From: Orthonyx spaldingii
Taxonomy: Eukaryota; Chordata; Aves; Passeriformes; Orthonychidae
DNA length: 64,000 nt
Reading direction: 5' to 3'
Assembly: GCA_013397795.1 (NCBI GenBank)
Contig: VZTJ01000255.1
Location: 1,919,930-1,983,929, forward strand
Numbering within the stretch: position 1 is the first letter of the stretch; each line of letters opens with the position of its first letter. Positions 51,061 through 64,000 of the stretch are shown here, piece by piece. A model generated the notes under the pieces. That model was given only the letters and a program-made list of their open reading frames with translations, did no database searches and had not been told where the DNA came from. Made by a program: the position numbers and the translations under genes.

Positions 51061-51220
51061 AAAGTCCCCCTTCTGAAAGAGAACCTGATTTATGAATGCA
51101 GCCCCCTAGAGACATGAGGGAATCCACAGAAGAGAACTATTATGAGTGCCCTAATTGTGAGAAAAGCTTTAATCAGATATCACGCCTAATTATATGCTAG
51201 AGAATCCAACTACAAGACCT
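51061..51220 (+). pseudogene. Decayed C2H2 zinc-finger coding fragment
   Basis: From 51126 one frame reads TEENYYECPNCEKSF and continues NQISRL, I, I, C, stop, R, I, Q. This fits the C2H2 finger template exactly in spacing: Cys at 51147 and 51156 (C-x2-C), Phe at 51168, Leu at 51186, then the two His positions at 51195 (now Cys) and 51207 (now Gln), separated by three. The linker TGEKPY is represented by TEENYY, and the Gln after the first His has become TAG. Fifty bases upstream a second IYEC (51088-51099) marks the start of the previous finger; normal spacing is 84 bases, so about 34 bases have been deleted, which also shifts the frame. C2H2 finger proteins bind DNA, many of them repressing transposons, but this copy is dead: both zinc-binding His are lost, with a stop and a frameshift. 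The parent gene is not identifiable. Confidence 0.72.
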
Positions 51221-51276
51221 GAATTCATAAACTAGGCTTCATTACTTTCTCTGCTAGAGCATCTTAAAAGAAATAT

Positions 51277-51588
51277 ATGTCTGCTAAGAGGATGGGGCTG
51301 CTGATAAACTTTGCTGAAAGACTGCTGTGGAGGGGCATTGTTATGTTTGGTATACAGAGTGAGGAAGAGCACCATATTGTCTGGGTTAAAAAAATAATGG
51401 TGAAGTGGGATGTTTTGAGAAACTTTTTAAAACCAGAATGCATTGTGAATCAAAACTCACAGAAGCAATTAGCTTCAGAGGAGATAACAAAGCTTATTAA
51501 GCATGTATTCTCCTGTCCATGGGGTGTAGTATCATACAATGGAGATATTACTACTGGTATTAGAACAATGAAATCAACAATGCCTTGA
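51277..51588 (+). other. Unassigned 103-codon open frame
   Basis: This is one of the longer open frames in the window, with ATG at 51277 and TGA ending at 51588. It starts 60-80 bp after the zinc-finger relic. The composition is mixed and hydrophilic, with a Lys/Glu-rich middle (SEEEHHIVWVKKIMVK) and a second half containing EEITKLIKHVF. No finger, membrane segment or known motif seen. It may be part of the same decayed gene or retrocopy as the finger, or chance. I would not treat it as an expressed gene. Confidence 0.15.
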
Positions 51589-53000
51589 AATTAATGTTTC
51601 TGGACTTCACAAGCAATTTCAATTATATTATGCTAATATGTTAAATTGGGAAAACAAAAGCTATGTAAGACTTTTAGATAACATTAGGGTGCTGAGCTGG
51701 TAAACGAATGAAGGGAATTCTCCTCTAGTGAGAATAAGTGACAGAGAAACTCGTAAAGGAAGGTAATTGGGAAAGCCCTCAAACTGAGCAATCAGCTATT
51801 GGGAGAACAAAAAGAAGCCACTATAAGACCCGAGACATCACCAATAAAGGTCTCCTTGGGGACGAAGATGGAAAAGGTATCAACTATTTTTGCAATTTTG
51901 AAGCTGGTATGACCAAGCATCTCAAGTACTGTGTAGATGTCTAGTCACTCAGATTCAGCAAGGATAAATTTCTCCTATCAGCTAAGAATATCAGGGCATG
52001 GCAAACCTGTGATGTGGAAAACAAATGGAAGAACAAACTAAAAATGGAGATGGGATACAACACTATAGAAGCACATCATGAGCCTAAACTTAAGGAAGGA
52101 GAGGAGTATTTTCCCTCCTAAGATAAAAAGCAGTGCTCTCACAAGATGAGATGGACTTCCATGAGAAGGCATGTTCTGACTTAAGAAACACTGAGATTTC
52201 AGAGGAGCAAAACACCTTCAAAAGTAATTTTAAGCTTAAGTATGAATTGTACACTCAGATTTGCTGAGGATTACTAGTTCTGGGTGTCCTGGCCTAGAAT
52301 GTATCCTTTCCAGTCAAGTCTTAAATCTTCAATATCATGTTACCAGCAACTGTATAAAAAAGACAGAAGGCTACTAAAAAGCCAATGAGTAGGAAGAAGA
52401 CAGCTCTCTCTTCAGTAAGCATTTTCCAAAACCTTAAATGTTTCATTGCTGACAAGTTATAGTTGTCTTAAAAGGATTGTGCTGAGAGTTTAAGAGAAGA
52501 ATCTTTGAGATATCTTTATTAATGTTGTGGTGAGCTCTAAAAGTATGCATTAATATCCACCCCAGGGATGTGCTCCCAGGTGACTTAGTCACACCTTTCA
52601 TTATGGATTAAGAAATTTAGAAAAGTGCCTACGGCCTGTTTTCTGACTAACTTTCATGGAGAATTCTAGAGATTTTCTGAGTTAAAAGGTCTAGCAGATC
52701 ACTTGCAGAAGTGCAATGGCTCAGAGTGAGCTTGTTCAGCTGCTGGGCCAGTGCAGACAGGGGTGTGTATTGTTATACAGCAACGCTGTACAACAGCTGA
52801 ACTCCTTCACTCTCCTCATGGCTGTAGTGGGTGTGTAGACAACCCAGATAGCTCAAGTGTAGTGTCACTCATCAACTCCGCCTCAGTTCTTTAATGCAAA
52901 GATGTAAACGTGATATTTATATAATAAATTTTATATAGAAATAAAATATACTTATAATATAAAATATTTATGCAAGGCACCAGTTTTTCTGGAAAATAAA
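51589..53000. other. Unassigned DNA, possibly decayed coding
   Basis: A 68-codon frame at 51738-51944 is strongly hydrophilic (EGNWESPQTEQ, then GRTKRSHYKTRD) and ends with an FCNFEAGMTKHLKYC segment. The Cys/His content is suggestive beside a zinc-finger relic, but the spacing does not fit a C2H2 finger. The remainder shows nothing recognisable; 52910-52970 is nearly pure A/T. Confidence 0.3.
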
Positions 53001-53059
53001 GGCCGCAATTCTGCAAACACTTGTGCAGATGCTTTCCATAAGTGTGGAAAGAGTCTCAA
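53001..53059 (+). repeat. Possible ancient amniote interspersed repeat
   Basis: The stretch GCAATTCTGCAAACACTTGT followed by a GCTTTCCATAAGTGTGGAAAGAGTC-like run resembles a degenerate repeat I remember from reptile and bird genomes ('ttctgcaaacactta...gcttaactttaagcatgtgagtagtccc'). The match is partial and from memory only. A superficial C-G-K-S reading in one frame is not a zinc finger, because the downstream Leu/His spacing is wrong. Confidence 0.3.
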
Positions 53060-56000
53060 AACCATTTAAGCCTACAATTTGCAACATCAAAGGAAAACAT
53101 TTTTATAGATGCTGAAGGGTCAGATCTATTTCTCCAACTCTTTGATCTCCTTGGTTGAATGGGACTGGTGGCAGTGAGAATTGTTATCATTATGGTGCAC
53201 ATTCCTGCATATTTTTGCTGATATAATAGAGTTCATAAACTATATTTTCATTTACAAATACATATTTAGCCTTACAAAAAAGGTAAATGAGCTCTGCCTT
53301 GCTAGACAACATATTTTCTGTAAATGCATTCATCTTGAACACAAACTAAAATTTAATGCATCAGAGACATGTAAAATCACTATGAAGATTAAGGTTTTGA
53401 TTCTGTAATTTTTGTAAGAGGTTTTGAGTGATCATATTAAGTGCCATTGCTTACAGAGCTTTTAAATATCAAACAAATGGAAGATAAAAGAATTTTTCAG
53501 ACATCCAACATGAAAGACCTGAAATTGAAAATAAGGGGAACAAAGAAAGCCGCACTTTTGAACACGTTCTCTTGTTGACCTAGCTCTGACATGGCTAATA
53601 GGTGGCCTACAGGATTAATCCTGCACACCAGGCAGTGCTATCCAGCTCTCAGAAATGCTTGGAGATGGATCTGCACTCTATTGTTTCTGGGAAGCTTGTC
53701 CAGGGTACTGGAGAGTTCAGTGGATTCAAATGGTCCCCTGCACTTCAGGTGCCAGAAGTCCCAGACAGATCCTAGGTGCAGATTCAAGGGCTGTGCTGAG
53801 ACAGAGCTGATAAACCCTGCTGGACACAAATTGAGCCTGTGCAGAGAGATATTACTGTAGTAAATTATATGGGTTGTCTAGATGTATTTGGGTTGTTTTC
53901 TTTCCTATTAATCAGGGAGTATCAGATAACTGCCTAAACGATTATCCTGAATGATTATTGGTCTGTCCCCTCAGTATTGCTCGCTGTCTTTGAGCTTGAG
54001 ACTGGAACTAGTATGGTAGAACCACATGATGTCTTAGATCTACATTTGAATAAAAGGTTTCAAGGGTGAAACTGCCACTCTGGATGTAATTGTTACATGC
54101 AGCTGATTGCAGTGCAATATATTTGTTTGACAATCAGAACAGATTAAAAAGCACCCCATTGCCCATGTACCTTGTTACATTTCATTTCAGTGCATTAAAC
54201 TTAATGTGAATGAAATCTAATTTAGTGACAAGGAAGGAGCAGTGGCATGAAGGTATAGGGCTCACTACTCCAAGGTTACAGAGCCATATATTTGTAGCCG
54301 GAAATAGAATTTTTTTTTTTAATGCCAAAGTGTGCACAGAGAATGTAAAGATACAGAGTTGGTGTAGAAGGACAGGGCATGATATGGCTGAGGAAACCAC
54401 ATGGATATAAGGTGGACAGAATGTCAACAAATGTCAAAAAGTGTAGTGACAGGACTGGGCAGCTTAAAAAGCAGAGTGAAATTTATAACTTGACAGTGTG
54501 TATGTCTGAAAGCTGGAAATCAGTCATTAAATGATTGCTCCTATTGCAGGAGTAACATAATTGTGGTATGGCAACAAGTCTGTGACTATATAGAAATTAT
54601 TTTGAAACCCTTTGCGGCTCTTTCATATTGATTAACCATATCCCACTGAGTATGTTTTTCACACATGAGAGAATTCAGATGACAGAAGCCAAGAGAAGAA
54701 TGAAAATGCTGTTGATGATATTTTCCTCATTCAAGAATCCTGTCATAGAAAAATACACTCTTTTAGGAAAAAGAGCCATTTCATAAAAAAGTGTTAAAAT
54801 TAGTATTCAATTTCTCAAATTCATTTTATGTAACAATTACTGGACTCTTAAGTTTTTGATTAAAGGCAAGATTTTTGAGAGTGATTTAGATCTTTCATAA
54901 AAACATCGACTAGAACATCACAAACAACTAATTTTGACTGAAAAAATGAAACCTGATAAATTTTTTACATTTCAACATAAGCAGTTTTATTTTCTTTAAT
55001 TTTTCTGATTCATTGTTCATCAAAATCAGTTGCAATAACAATTGTTATTGAACTGCAAGTCATTAAGTTATTTTTTAATGTGGTCTTAGATAGGATTAAA
55101 GATAAAAACACTCTGAGTAGGTGAGTTGAGTTACTCTCAGACTCCATTTACTTTTTCAAACTTGTGGCTACTTTACATATACTGGAAACTTAGAATTTCT
55201 GTACACCTACCTGTAGAAACCTGTTCTAGGTATCTTAAGCTACCACCAGGTCTTTGGTCTAAAGACTTGTTATTCTATCCAAAGGCTTTATCAGAACTGA
55301 AATACATTTTGAGATGATATATTTCTTGAAAGGAGGCTTCTGTTTCAGTCTGTGTGAGAATTGACATGGAGTATTTTGCATTTGGAGTGGTGCTAGCCTA
55401 TTCTCAGGCACGCTGGCAGTACACTTGTTTCAATGAAGCATTTTGTGCTGAAGTATCAGCCTGTGTAGAGCTCATGAAGAGCTTATTGCTTATTCCACTG
55501 CATGAGGAAGTTGTGCCAACAGCAGCCTTATCACCCAGAGATGTAGTTTCAGTGTGTGTAATAGCACCCTATTGCTGGCAATGTTAGAAACCTGCACACC
55601 TTCTACGTCTGACCCTTTTTTCTTTCAGGTTTCACTTCGGTGCTGTGCTTTCAGAAACATATCATTATCCTGACTGCTTCTGACATTCAGGGCACAGACC
55701 TGGCTTTCCAAACACACAAGGCTTTGTTGGCATATCCAGGGGAAGTTTGTGAGATGAAGTAGAAATGGATAATTTAAGAAAAAAGTTCTGTTTTAAAGGC
55801 AGAGAATTGTATGTTGTGCCCTAGATAGAATTTTTGAAGTGGAATTTGAATGTAAGAATGAGAAAGGGGTATGTGTGTGTGAGTGAAATGTGACAGGGCC
55901 TTCTGTCACACGTACTATTGATAAGTCAGTCTGTACTTGTCAAGGATGATTTCAAGATGATGATAAGTTTGCTTTAAGTAAATGGCAAGAATTAAATAAA

Positions 56001-59000
56001 CTTTAGAAGAATGTGTCCAAATCAACAAAGGTTTGTTATCTTAGCAGGAAAATAAATTTGCCTGTCTGATAGAAAGGAAAAGGATTTTTGAAGACCCCTA
56101 ACCTATTCTTCAAGCTGCACTGTAGTCAGACATAATATTATGTCTTGGATAAACTGCAATTGCTGTGACCAAATGATCTTTTCTACTGGAAATTCTGCAT
56201 TATTTATTACATTTATTTCAGTGGCAGTTATTTCCATTGCTTGCATATATATTTAGAAATAGAACTGGCATCATTGTGTTAACCATTTGCTATTTTAGAT
56301 ACAGTTAAACTCTGCAAATGTATGCTATTTGTACAGTAGATAAAGCAATGAAATATGACCATGTAAATTACTATTCCACTCCTTGGAAAACTTTTAAAGA
56401 TCATTGTTAAAGAGAAGGCAAAAAAACCTCAACTGTAGTATCAATTCAAATATGCTGGTTGCTGTACATAGCAAACTCGTACAACAGTCTGTATGAATTC
56501 AGTTTGACCCTGAGCACTTACAGGAATTTCATGTGCAACAGCTTAAAAAGAACCAAATTCTGTTTGTGAGATCTCTGCCAGAAGTCATGGTTATGAGTAG
56601 CAACAATCTTCTGATCAGGCTCTTGATGAGAAGTATCACAAGAACAAAAAGGGTGACTTGAGACCTATAAAATAATGATCAAAGGCTATAATACACTTGG
56701 AATGTTCTCTTTTTATTTTAAATATACCTATTACAATATTTTGTTAGGCTTATATAGAGCACTATTATTTACATGATTCAGTGTTTATCCTTTAGGGAGA
56801 ATTCCAGTGCTCAATAAATAAGAGTCAATGAGCTGCTCGTTAACCATCTTGGAATCACTGTTCTGAAATATTAATTTCACATAAATGGTGAAAGTCTTTG
56901 AAATAATTATAGTTACCTGTAGTTTCATTCAGTAGGTATCTTCAGACTGCAGTTAAATTATGTTGAAAACTCTGAACATAGCTATAGGTAATCAGAAGAA
57001 AGTTCAACAACAACATCATATTAAAAAAAATACCACAAAACATTAGTGGTTGACCGCTACATTTTTTCAGATGCATCTCAGGGTGATGGTATTGTTCAAA
57101 GGGAACAAAAAACTGTTTTTTGGTAGACTCCCTGATATAAAATGTCTAGCTCATGGGGCAAAATATACAATCACTAATAAATAAAAAATACATCTTTTTA
57201 CAAGATCTTTCAACATGGCATCTTAAAATGTGCCTTCAGGTCAGGATGGTTTTTATTATTTTTATTGAAATTCAATTTCCCATGGTTGCTCTTTCTTACA
57301 ATGAATTTACGCATTATATATATATAGTATATAAAACACATAAAAGTTGTCAGTACAAGGAATATTATTAGCTGAGAACATGAAGAAAGTGTTCTTATCA
57401 GATCTCACTCAAAGTTCAAAGGTACAAGAAAGGAACTTTGGTCCTGATCTTGCACTATGACAATAAATGTGTTCCCCATGTTTCTATGTACAGCACTTCT
57501 ACCTCTACTGAGATCATCCCACTCCTGCCTTGACAACTACCCCATTTTCATGTGACCCATCACAGAAACTGAGTTTGAATCAGGACAAACAGCTCGGGTT
57601 TTTCTCCTAATTCTCATTAATGTACCTCAGAGGTCAAATCCATGGCAAATTATTTAAGTGACTGAATATCTATGACGTTCAGCTATGACACGCAGTTTTG
57701 TTTCCTCAACATACACAAAAACAGCAGGGAAATGCAGCTCGTAACTACCAGGCATTTATCCTAGAAAATGTAACATTATCATCATTATTGGACTAGAAAC
57801 TTATCTTTATTGACAGTGTGCCTATTTTTCAACAAAACATCATTGATTTTAGTAGCATTACAGTTTGGCAAAGAATAGTTTCTGAATTATCTCTGTTACA
57901 GTTTTGAATCTCTGGCACATTTAAGACACTCACCCACCTATTCAAATAATATTTTAAAGCAAAATTAATGTTTGATATAAAATAACAGTTGTGTTGCAAA
58001 TGTGGAAAAATAGTCTACAAAAAATAAGTATAAAAAGTGATCTCAGATTTATGAATATGTTTCATATAAACAAGTCCAGGTGAATAATCTGTGTTAGAAA
58101 TGGCCCTTCATAGGCTGTGTCACAATAGAACATCACATTTTTCACAGTTTACAATAACACAGTTAGATTCACAATGCAATGACACCTTATATCAGAAAAA
58201 TAGTATTTTACAAACTATACATTTGGCATATATTTTTAGATTTTTTTTCTGTTTCTTTCAGTTCCTTTTTTCTTTTTTCTTAAATTTTCTTACAAAATAG
58301 TGCAAAATTACAGTGCGTTAATAGAAGATTTTGCAAATCCTAATAAAAAGTCAATATACTTAACTGTTTTGTTCATTCACTGGAAACTGTTTGGCACATT
58401 AGGATTTTGTATAGATGGAAAAGCTTCTCGCTTGTTTCTTTTCAGTGTATTCATTGATTCTTTAAAACATTAAATTGCACCAAGGGAGTTAACTTTCCAA
58501 ACTTTTTAATCTCAGCTCTTATAATACGCGTGTCACAAAAAGGCAAAGAAAATGTAGATTTTGTAGTTAATTTATTTGCCAAACAGCATATATCAGGCTG
58601 GCTTTTCTTATGATGTTATAAAGAAATGGATTGATGGGAACATTTTTTATCTGATGACTGCTAAAGTGCTTATTTACAGTTTCAAGGTTCTACAGGAAAT
58701 ATATCCCAACTTTATATATATATGTGTTGGTTTACCATATATCTTTCAAATTTTGCTATCAAACATGTTTCTGTATCTGGATCCAAACAGGCTATATCAA
58801 ACCAGGGGAATAAAGTCTAATGAAATCCTCTTTTCCACTGGACTAATACATAATAAAGAATAACAGTTCTTTATAAATAACAAACAGTTGTTTTTGCTGC
58901 CAATTTGCAATGATTAAATGTTTTTTCTGTTAATTATATATTTAGGAATGTTAATGAGGAGTTCCCTCAAGTATCAATAATTCATTTGTAGAGATCGGTA

Positions 59001-62000
59001 CCACACCTCAAAAAAATGCTAATTCTCTTATTACTTGGAACAGCAAAGTCTTCTGCATTATCATAAACAGGCAGGGTGTAGGCTACAGGAGTGAGAATGT
59101 CTTAAGCTACCCTGTGAGTGTGCCATGAAATACACAGAGGGTGTCAGATGACTCTCAGCTCAGTTCTCTGCCTTCCTTGGCTGAAAGCAGCAATGAAAAA
59201 CCTGAGACCACTGAATCATCTACTAGAGGTTGACAAACAGTGGTCTATACTAACCTACTCATAATTCAGGCTGTTAACCTGGGGGTGAAAGGCTCTCTGA
59301 CACATTAGCAGATCTCTGAACTATTCACTGCACAGCAACTGTTGTGTTCAGTTAATTGTGTAGAGAATACGGTGACACAAAAATTGTCAATTAATTACCT
59401 TTGCAATAGAGCAATGAAGTGGCTTCCCCCAGTATGAAAGCTGCAGGATGATCTCTCTAGGCCAAGTTATTTCTCATGAGCTGATGGTTTTATAACCTGT
59501 ACCACTCTGTACCAATAGTGCCATGAATTAAAATTACCACTGCATGGTTTATTTAATCAATTTATTGGTATTTCTGTACTTTTTATGAGCATATCTAACC
59601 AGTATGCCTTTTACATTGATTCTCTAAACGTAGAATTGGCCATAGCACTATAACTAGATATTCAAACATTAGAAGGGAAACATCCATGAATAAGACAGGT
59701 TTTCTTACCCAAAGCATTTCACCCTTGGCTCAATCCTTTGTTACTAGCATAGGAATCTCCCAAATCACCTGCTAACTCTGGTGGAAGATTTGCCCAAGGA
59801 AAGAGCACAAGATAAAGCTGAAATAACTGTCTTGTGTGAATCATAGTGATTGATTTCTAGCATTTTAAAATACTTCTATTAAAACAAACAACCAAAAAAA
59901 GCCAAAACAGAACTATCAGCCAAAATTAATGAAAAAGCCCACCAGCTGGTAGGTATACAAATACTTCCCCTGGACTCTCTTCTCAATAACGTACTGGTTT
60001 TGACCAAGGAAACACTTGAGTATTTGTTTAACTTTCACTGCTAGGTCTAAATAAGTCAGAAGTTTCCTTGTCAGCCTTCACAGAGACACCTCTTGTTCTC
60101 ACTTTGCACACACAGTGATTACTCTCAGTCTCACCTAGAATAAACCAAATACTTTCCTCAAAGAGGAAATCAGGTATGGCTGAGACTGACCCTCTCTAGG
60201 ACACACTGAGTCCAGATTAAGTGGATCTACATATCACCAGGTTTTATGCTTTCACCTTTGGACGGTCCTCAAAATACCATCTCAGCATCCTCAGCCACTC
60301 TGGCTTCCTTATGTCATGTGGAAGTTCAGTAACACTGCATAGCACGGGCAGGCTGTGAGCTGAGTTGCTGTGCTGAGGGGATGGCATGAGGTGGTGGTGG
60401 CACATAAAGTATGCTAAAGCAGAAGAGTTGGGCCACGAGTTATTGGTTAGACAGCAAATTGGAATGAATCCAAAGTTTTCGGTGTGGAATACTCACTTAC
60501 TACTCAGCCACTACTCAGTACATACAGGATGCAAAGTGGTCTCTGATATCTATAGCTCACACTCTTTGGCACAATTCCTAAAGGCAATGAAAACATATTC
60601 TTTGAAGCCCCAGTGCATTAAGACATTTAAGTTGCTCTTAAAAGTAAGAACATGCTCAAGTGTCATGGTCATCTGCATGCTCTTAAGGTCTTCTTAAATT
60701 GTGTCCAAAAACTGTTGATGCATAAGGACTTAAAAATCAAAAAAGAAAATAAGAATAAAGGTTATTGAATTTAGATAAGAAATATGATTATCTTACTGAC
60801 AGGGTTCTCTCTTCTCCTGAATATTATTTTGCATCTAATGAAAAAGTTAATACAAGGCCAACAGGAGCCCTATTCTTGAATAATCAGAAACAGTTATTGG
60901 TTGTTTAACTGAAGCTTGCTTATTTAGAGGGAGAAAATTACATGTTTGGCATTTTTTAAAGCCTATTTTGAGAAACAAACATGAATATCTGGAAAGAACA
61001 AGTAGTTATTTGTTGTGCTCAGGGGTGTCAATTTCCCATATCTTGCTCAGCCTAGATGGACTCTACAAATCCCCACACTCATGCTCTCTTAGTCCAACTT
61101 TCATTTTATTTGATCTGTTTCTTAAAAGACAAATATGTTGCTGGATACCTCATGCTTTCTGTGGCCCTCACTCAGGCTGCTTTCTCACTGTGACTATACA
61201 CATATAGAAAGAGGTATTCAAAGAAACTTTGAATTCACTGGAATGGGGATCTCATACTAAGCAAGAGCTGCTGTGGACATTGTCTATGAAATGAAAGGAA
61301 AACTGCTTTAGAAGGATCTGCTGACAGTTTTGTCTGATACCTGTTCACATTCAGTGGGGTAGCAATGCATGTGCAGTTAGTATTTTATATGGTTTGGGTC
61401 TTATTTTCCACACTGAGAAAGGCAGTAATGTTGATAGCTCAGTGCATGGCAGGGAGCCTAAAAACATCCAAGGTAAGCCATGGTAAAAGAAAGAATGATT
61501 TTTACTCTCTGTCTTCACTGACTGCTTAGTTAACTTGTGACAAGTGCAACTCAAGACTATTGTGGGGTGTCAAACAAGATAAACAAACAAAATTGTTGAG
61601 AAAATAGTTAGAACTCGTGTGATTTCCCATCTTCTAGTTCTCTTTTCCAGTACAGTTATCTTCTTTTGCCAGTGCTACAAAAGCATAATACCCATTTTGT
61701 TTAGTCCCATGTAATTTACCCTTCCACATTTGGTTGATTTTACTCATTCTCTTTCACAGTGATTTGCTATTTGAGTCTGTTTATGCTTGCCGTTCATGTA
61801 GAGTAGATCATGAAAGAAGCACATACCTCACACAGCTGAGTGTTGTATACTGGAAGCAACCTTAGGTGAATTAGGTGTGTAGGTCTAGGTAGGCAGCCTT
61901 TATGCATGCATGGAGCACAGATGTTTTATATCCATTGCTTCACATAATTTACTACATAAGCTGGACATGCCCAAAAATGCTTCATCTTCTGTCAACAAAG

Positions 62001-64000
62001 ATCTTTATATCCAGAACTGCTTAAGGCCTGATACCTGCAGATCACCTTAATATCTTCATAAAAATTTGGCTCAATTTTGTTCCAGCCCTTACTCTTCAAG
62101 AATGTCAGTGAGGCATTAGGGTCATGTATATTTTTCAGGATTTGGTAATGATTCTTATGCATAACTCTCAATTAGATTTCTCTCCTGTTTTATTAATCTT
62201 TTAAGCAATTTTAGCTGTTTCCTGAATGAAATCTATACAACACTTGTGTGGAGCCTCTGTGAAGAGAACAACACTCTTTCCATTTCCATAAAAGACTTTC
62301 ACATTTCTTAAAATTCAGCCTAAGCTTACCCATGGTGACTGGCTCCTGTGCTTACAGAGGTAAAGACATTACTTACAGGATTAAAATTCAGTGTATATTT
62401 CAAAACTTTCCTGTGTACACACTGATCAATATTTGTAGTAACAATTTATATGTCTTATATATGGTTGCTTGTTATTACTGTAAGGACTTAGCTGAACTTG
62501 CTGCCAAGAAACCAGTCTGATTCAACCCAACGCCTTCCAACACACAGCACAACTGTCACAATCTGAAATGAGCAATGAAATAAAGGATTGTGCACATTCA
62601 CTTTCCACTGAGATCAATGCAAAGAACTTCCAAATTCCAGCAGTAAGGGAATCAGGTTATCAAGCCAAACCAGTGGTATGTTCAGTCACTGAGAATTTCA
62701 CAGTTCTCCTGAAAACAAAATGTTATGATGGCCTGTAGGACAGACTGTAAGCTGTAGTCACTTGCCTTCAAAATGATAAAATACTACTTATATTACATCC
62801 ATGTCAGAAGTTTGTTTTTAGAAGGCTCAGTTTTGTTGTATTGCATTAATTTTCAAGGTAAGCTCATCTTGCTGCATACTAGAATGCTGGTGAGTTTAGA
62901 TGATTCACAGTATATTGAAAGCTAGCTGGATCAGAATACAGCTTTTGAAACCATAGGGACAGCAGAAGTGATTCTATAACTTTTCCATGGGATTTTGAGT
63001 TCTAGAAATTTAACTAATTACTCTTATAGCCTTCTGTGTGTCTATTCCAGCCTGGGATTAAAAGAAAATAAAAATCTGACAAGTCACCTTATCTTCTGCT
63101 AAATGTTTATCATTTATCTCTCATTTCCTTACTTCAACAACATTGTTGTCTGCTAATTTAATCTTAGTTACTTGATTGACTTCTTTACTTGATCAGGATC
63201 ATACATCTTACAAGGTTAAGTCTTTCCAGTTTAACTTTTTTCTTTTTTCCAGTAGCAAGTATGATTTGTAGCACTTTGACCTGAAAATCCACGCTGATTG
63301 GCTTCCATTTTATACCAAAACATATCCATACTTTCCTGTCATTAAACCAGCCTTGTACATATGAATATATATGGCAATCATAAATTTATGTCTTAGCTGA
63401 AAGAAGCAGTAAAAACAAATGACATGTTTAAAGCAGACATTTTAAACAATTTTGAAAATCATCACAATTTTGCAGTTGCTATTAGAACAAATTTAATACT
63501 AAAAAACCTATTTATATTATCAAATATTGATAACAATTGTTGCTTTGAAGAGTGTATTTTTAATACCTGTCACGTAAAATACTTTCAAACCTCAAAACTC
63601 TGTAGTTTAATAAGTTGAAAGGTTATATGTCAGCCTGATACCTTATTTACTGAATTTCAGCATATTTCTTTCAGAAAATTGACTGTTTAGTAAGTTTTTC
63701 CCCACATCTATGCATTATAACATCAAGTTGTCCAGCTACAGTTAAAATTCAACAGATCTTTACAGAATTGGGGGAAAATTCAGTATTATTCAAGAAATTA
63801 TATGAGAGAGCTTTCTAAAATTTCTCAGCAAACTACTTTGAAAAATCAATTATTACCAGCTGAATTCAGTGCATGAGGCTGATGTAATCAAACACCTTTG
63901 TTAAAATTTGTTTCTCTCAGTGTAACACTACTTAAAGCCCTGGTTGAGGTTAAAAATACTTGAGACATATTGAGGGCTAAGGGTGTGCTTAATTTGAATA
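53060..64000. other. Long unassigned AT-rich stretch
   Basis: About 11 kb without a recognisable exon, RNA gene or transposon on either strand. An (AT)n tract lies at about 57317-57336 and a T-run at about 54310-54320. Open frames at 60386-60697 (103 codons) and 58576-58863 (95 codons) are the longest; neither shows a family motif and both have composition typical of random AT-rich DNA. A frame at 54590-54680 faintly resembles a finger linker (HERIQMTEAK) but lacks the Cys pair. Confidence 0.5.

Noticed and set aside
53010..53090. C-G-K-S reading suggesting another zinc finger
   Set aside because: Seven instead of five residues separate the aromatic/Leu positions, and a stop lies inside. The DNA better resembles an old interspersed repeat.
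54590..54700. Zinc-finger-like reading (CGSF ... HERIQMTEAK) on the plus strand
   Set aside because: There is no Cys pair at the right spacing and the Phe-Leu-His spacing is wrong. The resemblance is to the linker only, and chance is likely.
1..64000. Bacterial-type features, CRISPR arrays, tRNA, rRNA or snRNA genes
   Set aside because: No regularly spaced repeats with unique spacers, no intact A-box/B-box tRNA gene, no rRNA or spliceosomal RNA signature recognised. The window is vertebrate nuclear DNA.

Overview
The window looks like a stretch of avian nuclear genome: long, AT-rich, CpG-poor DNA with no continuous protein-coding gene. Birds are indicated by three CR1 LINE fragments. One of them keeps the diagnostic 3' end, two tandem CACAGAAT 8-mers read on the + strand. 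Two LTRs also match, from memory, a family that is abundant in Neoaves and carries the 'GATAAAGACAGTTTAA' block. A neoavian bird, perhaps a songbird, is my best guess; the species cannot be fixed from the sequence. There is no bacterial-style gene organisation, and the many 60-100 codon open frames are what chance gives in 64 kb of AT-rich DNA or are pieces of transposons.

Layout. 1-6.1 kb: unassigned. 6.1-6.7 kb: a degenerate tandem array of roughly 160-180 bp units. 9.67-10.12 kb: CR1 3' end on the minus strand. 11.57-11.82 kb: a possible terminal protein-coding exon (81 open codons after a splice-acceptor-like AG, then TAA), not recognised. 12.64-12.84 and 23.24-23.77 kb: CR1 fragments on the plus strand. 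22.31-22.55 kb: a short sequence with an A19 tail inside a perfect 10-bp direct repeat, the mark of a poly(A)-tailed retroposon and unusual for a bird. 28.74-29.03 kb: an apparently perfect 142-bp tandem duplication. 32.33-32.71 kb: an internally deleted solo LTR with a perfect 5-bp target duplication. 36.07-36.10 kb: a perfect 13-bp-arm palindrome. 37.15-37.73 kb: a fuller copy of the same LTR family. 49.55-50.43 kb: a CpG-rich LTR of a different endogenous retrovirus (minus strand) with a scrap of internal sequence. 51.06-51.22 kb: the broken remains of a C2H2 zinc-finger coding sequence. The rest (53-64 kb and the gaps between these features) shows nothing I can name.

No gene set working together can be described. 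This is intergenic or intronic DNA shaped by retroelement insertion, local duplication and decay. The most useful leads are the possible exon at 11.6 kb, the poly(A) retrosequence at 22.3 kb, the 180-bp array at 6.1 kb, and the closely placed retroviral LTR and zinc-finger relic at 49.5-51.2 kb. I found no convincing previously undescribed system.
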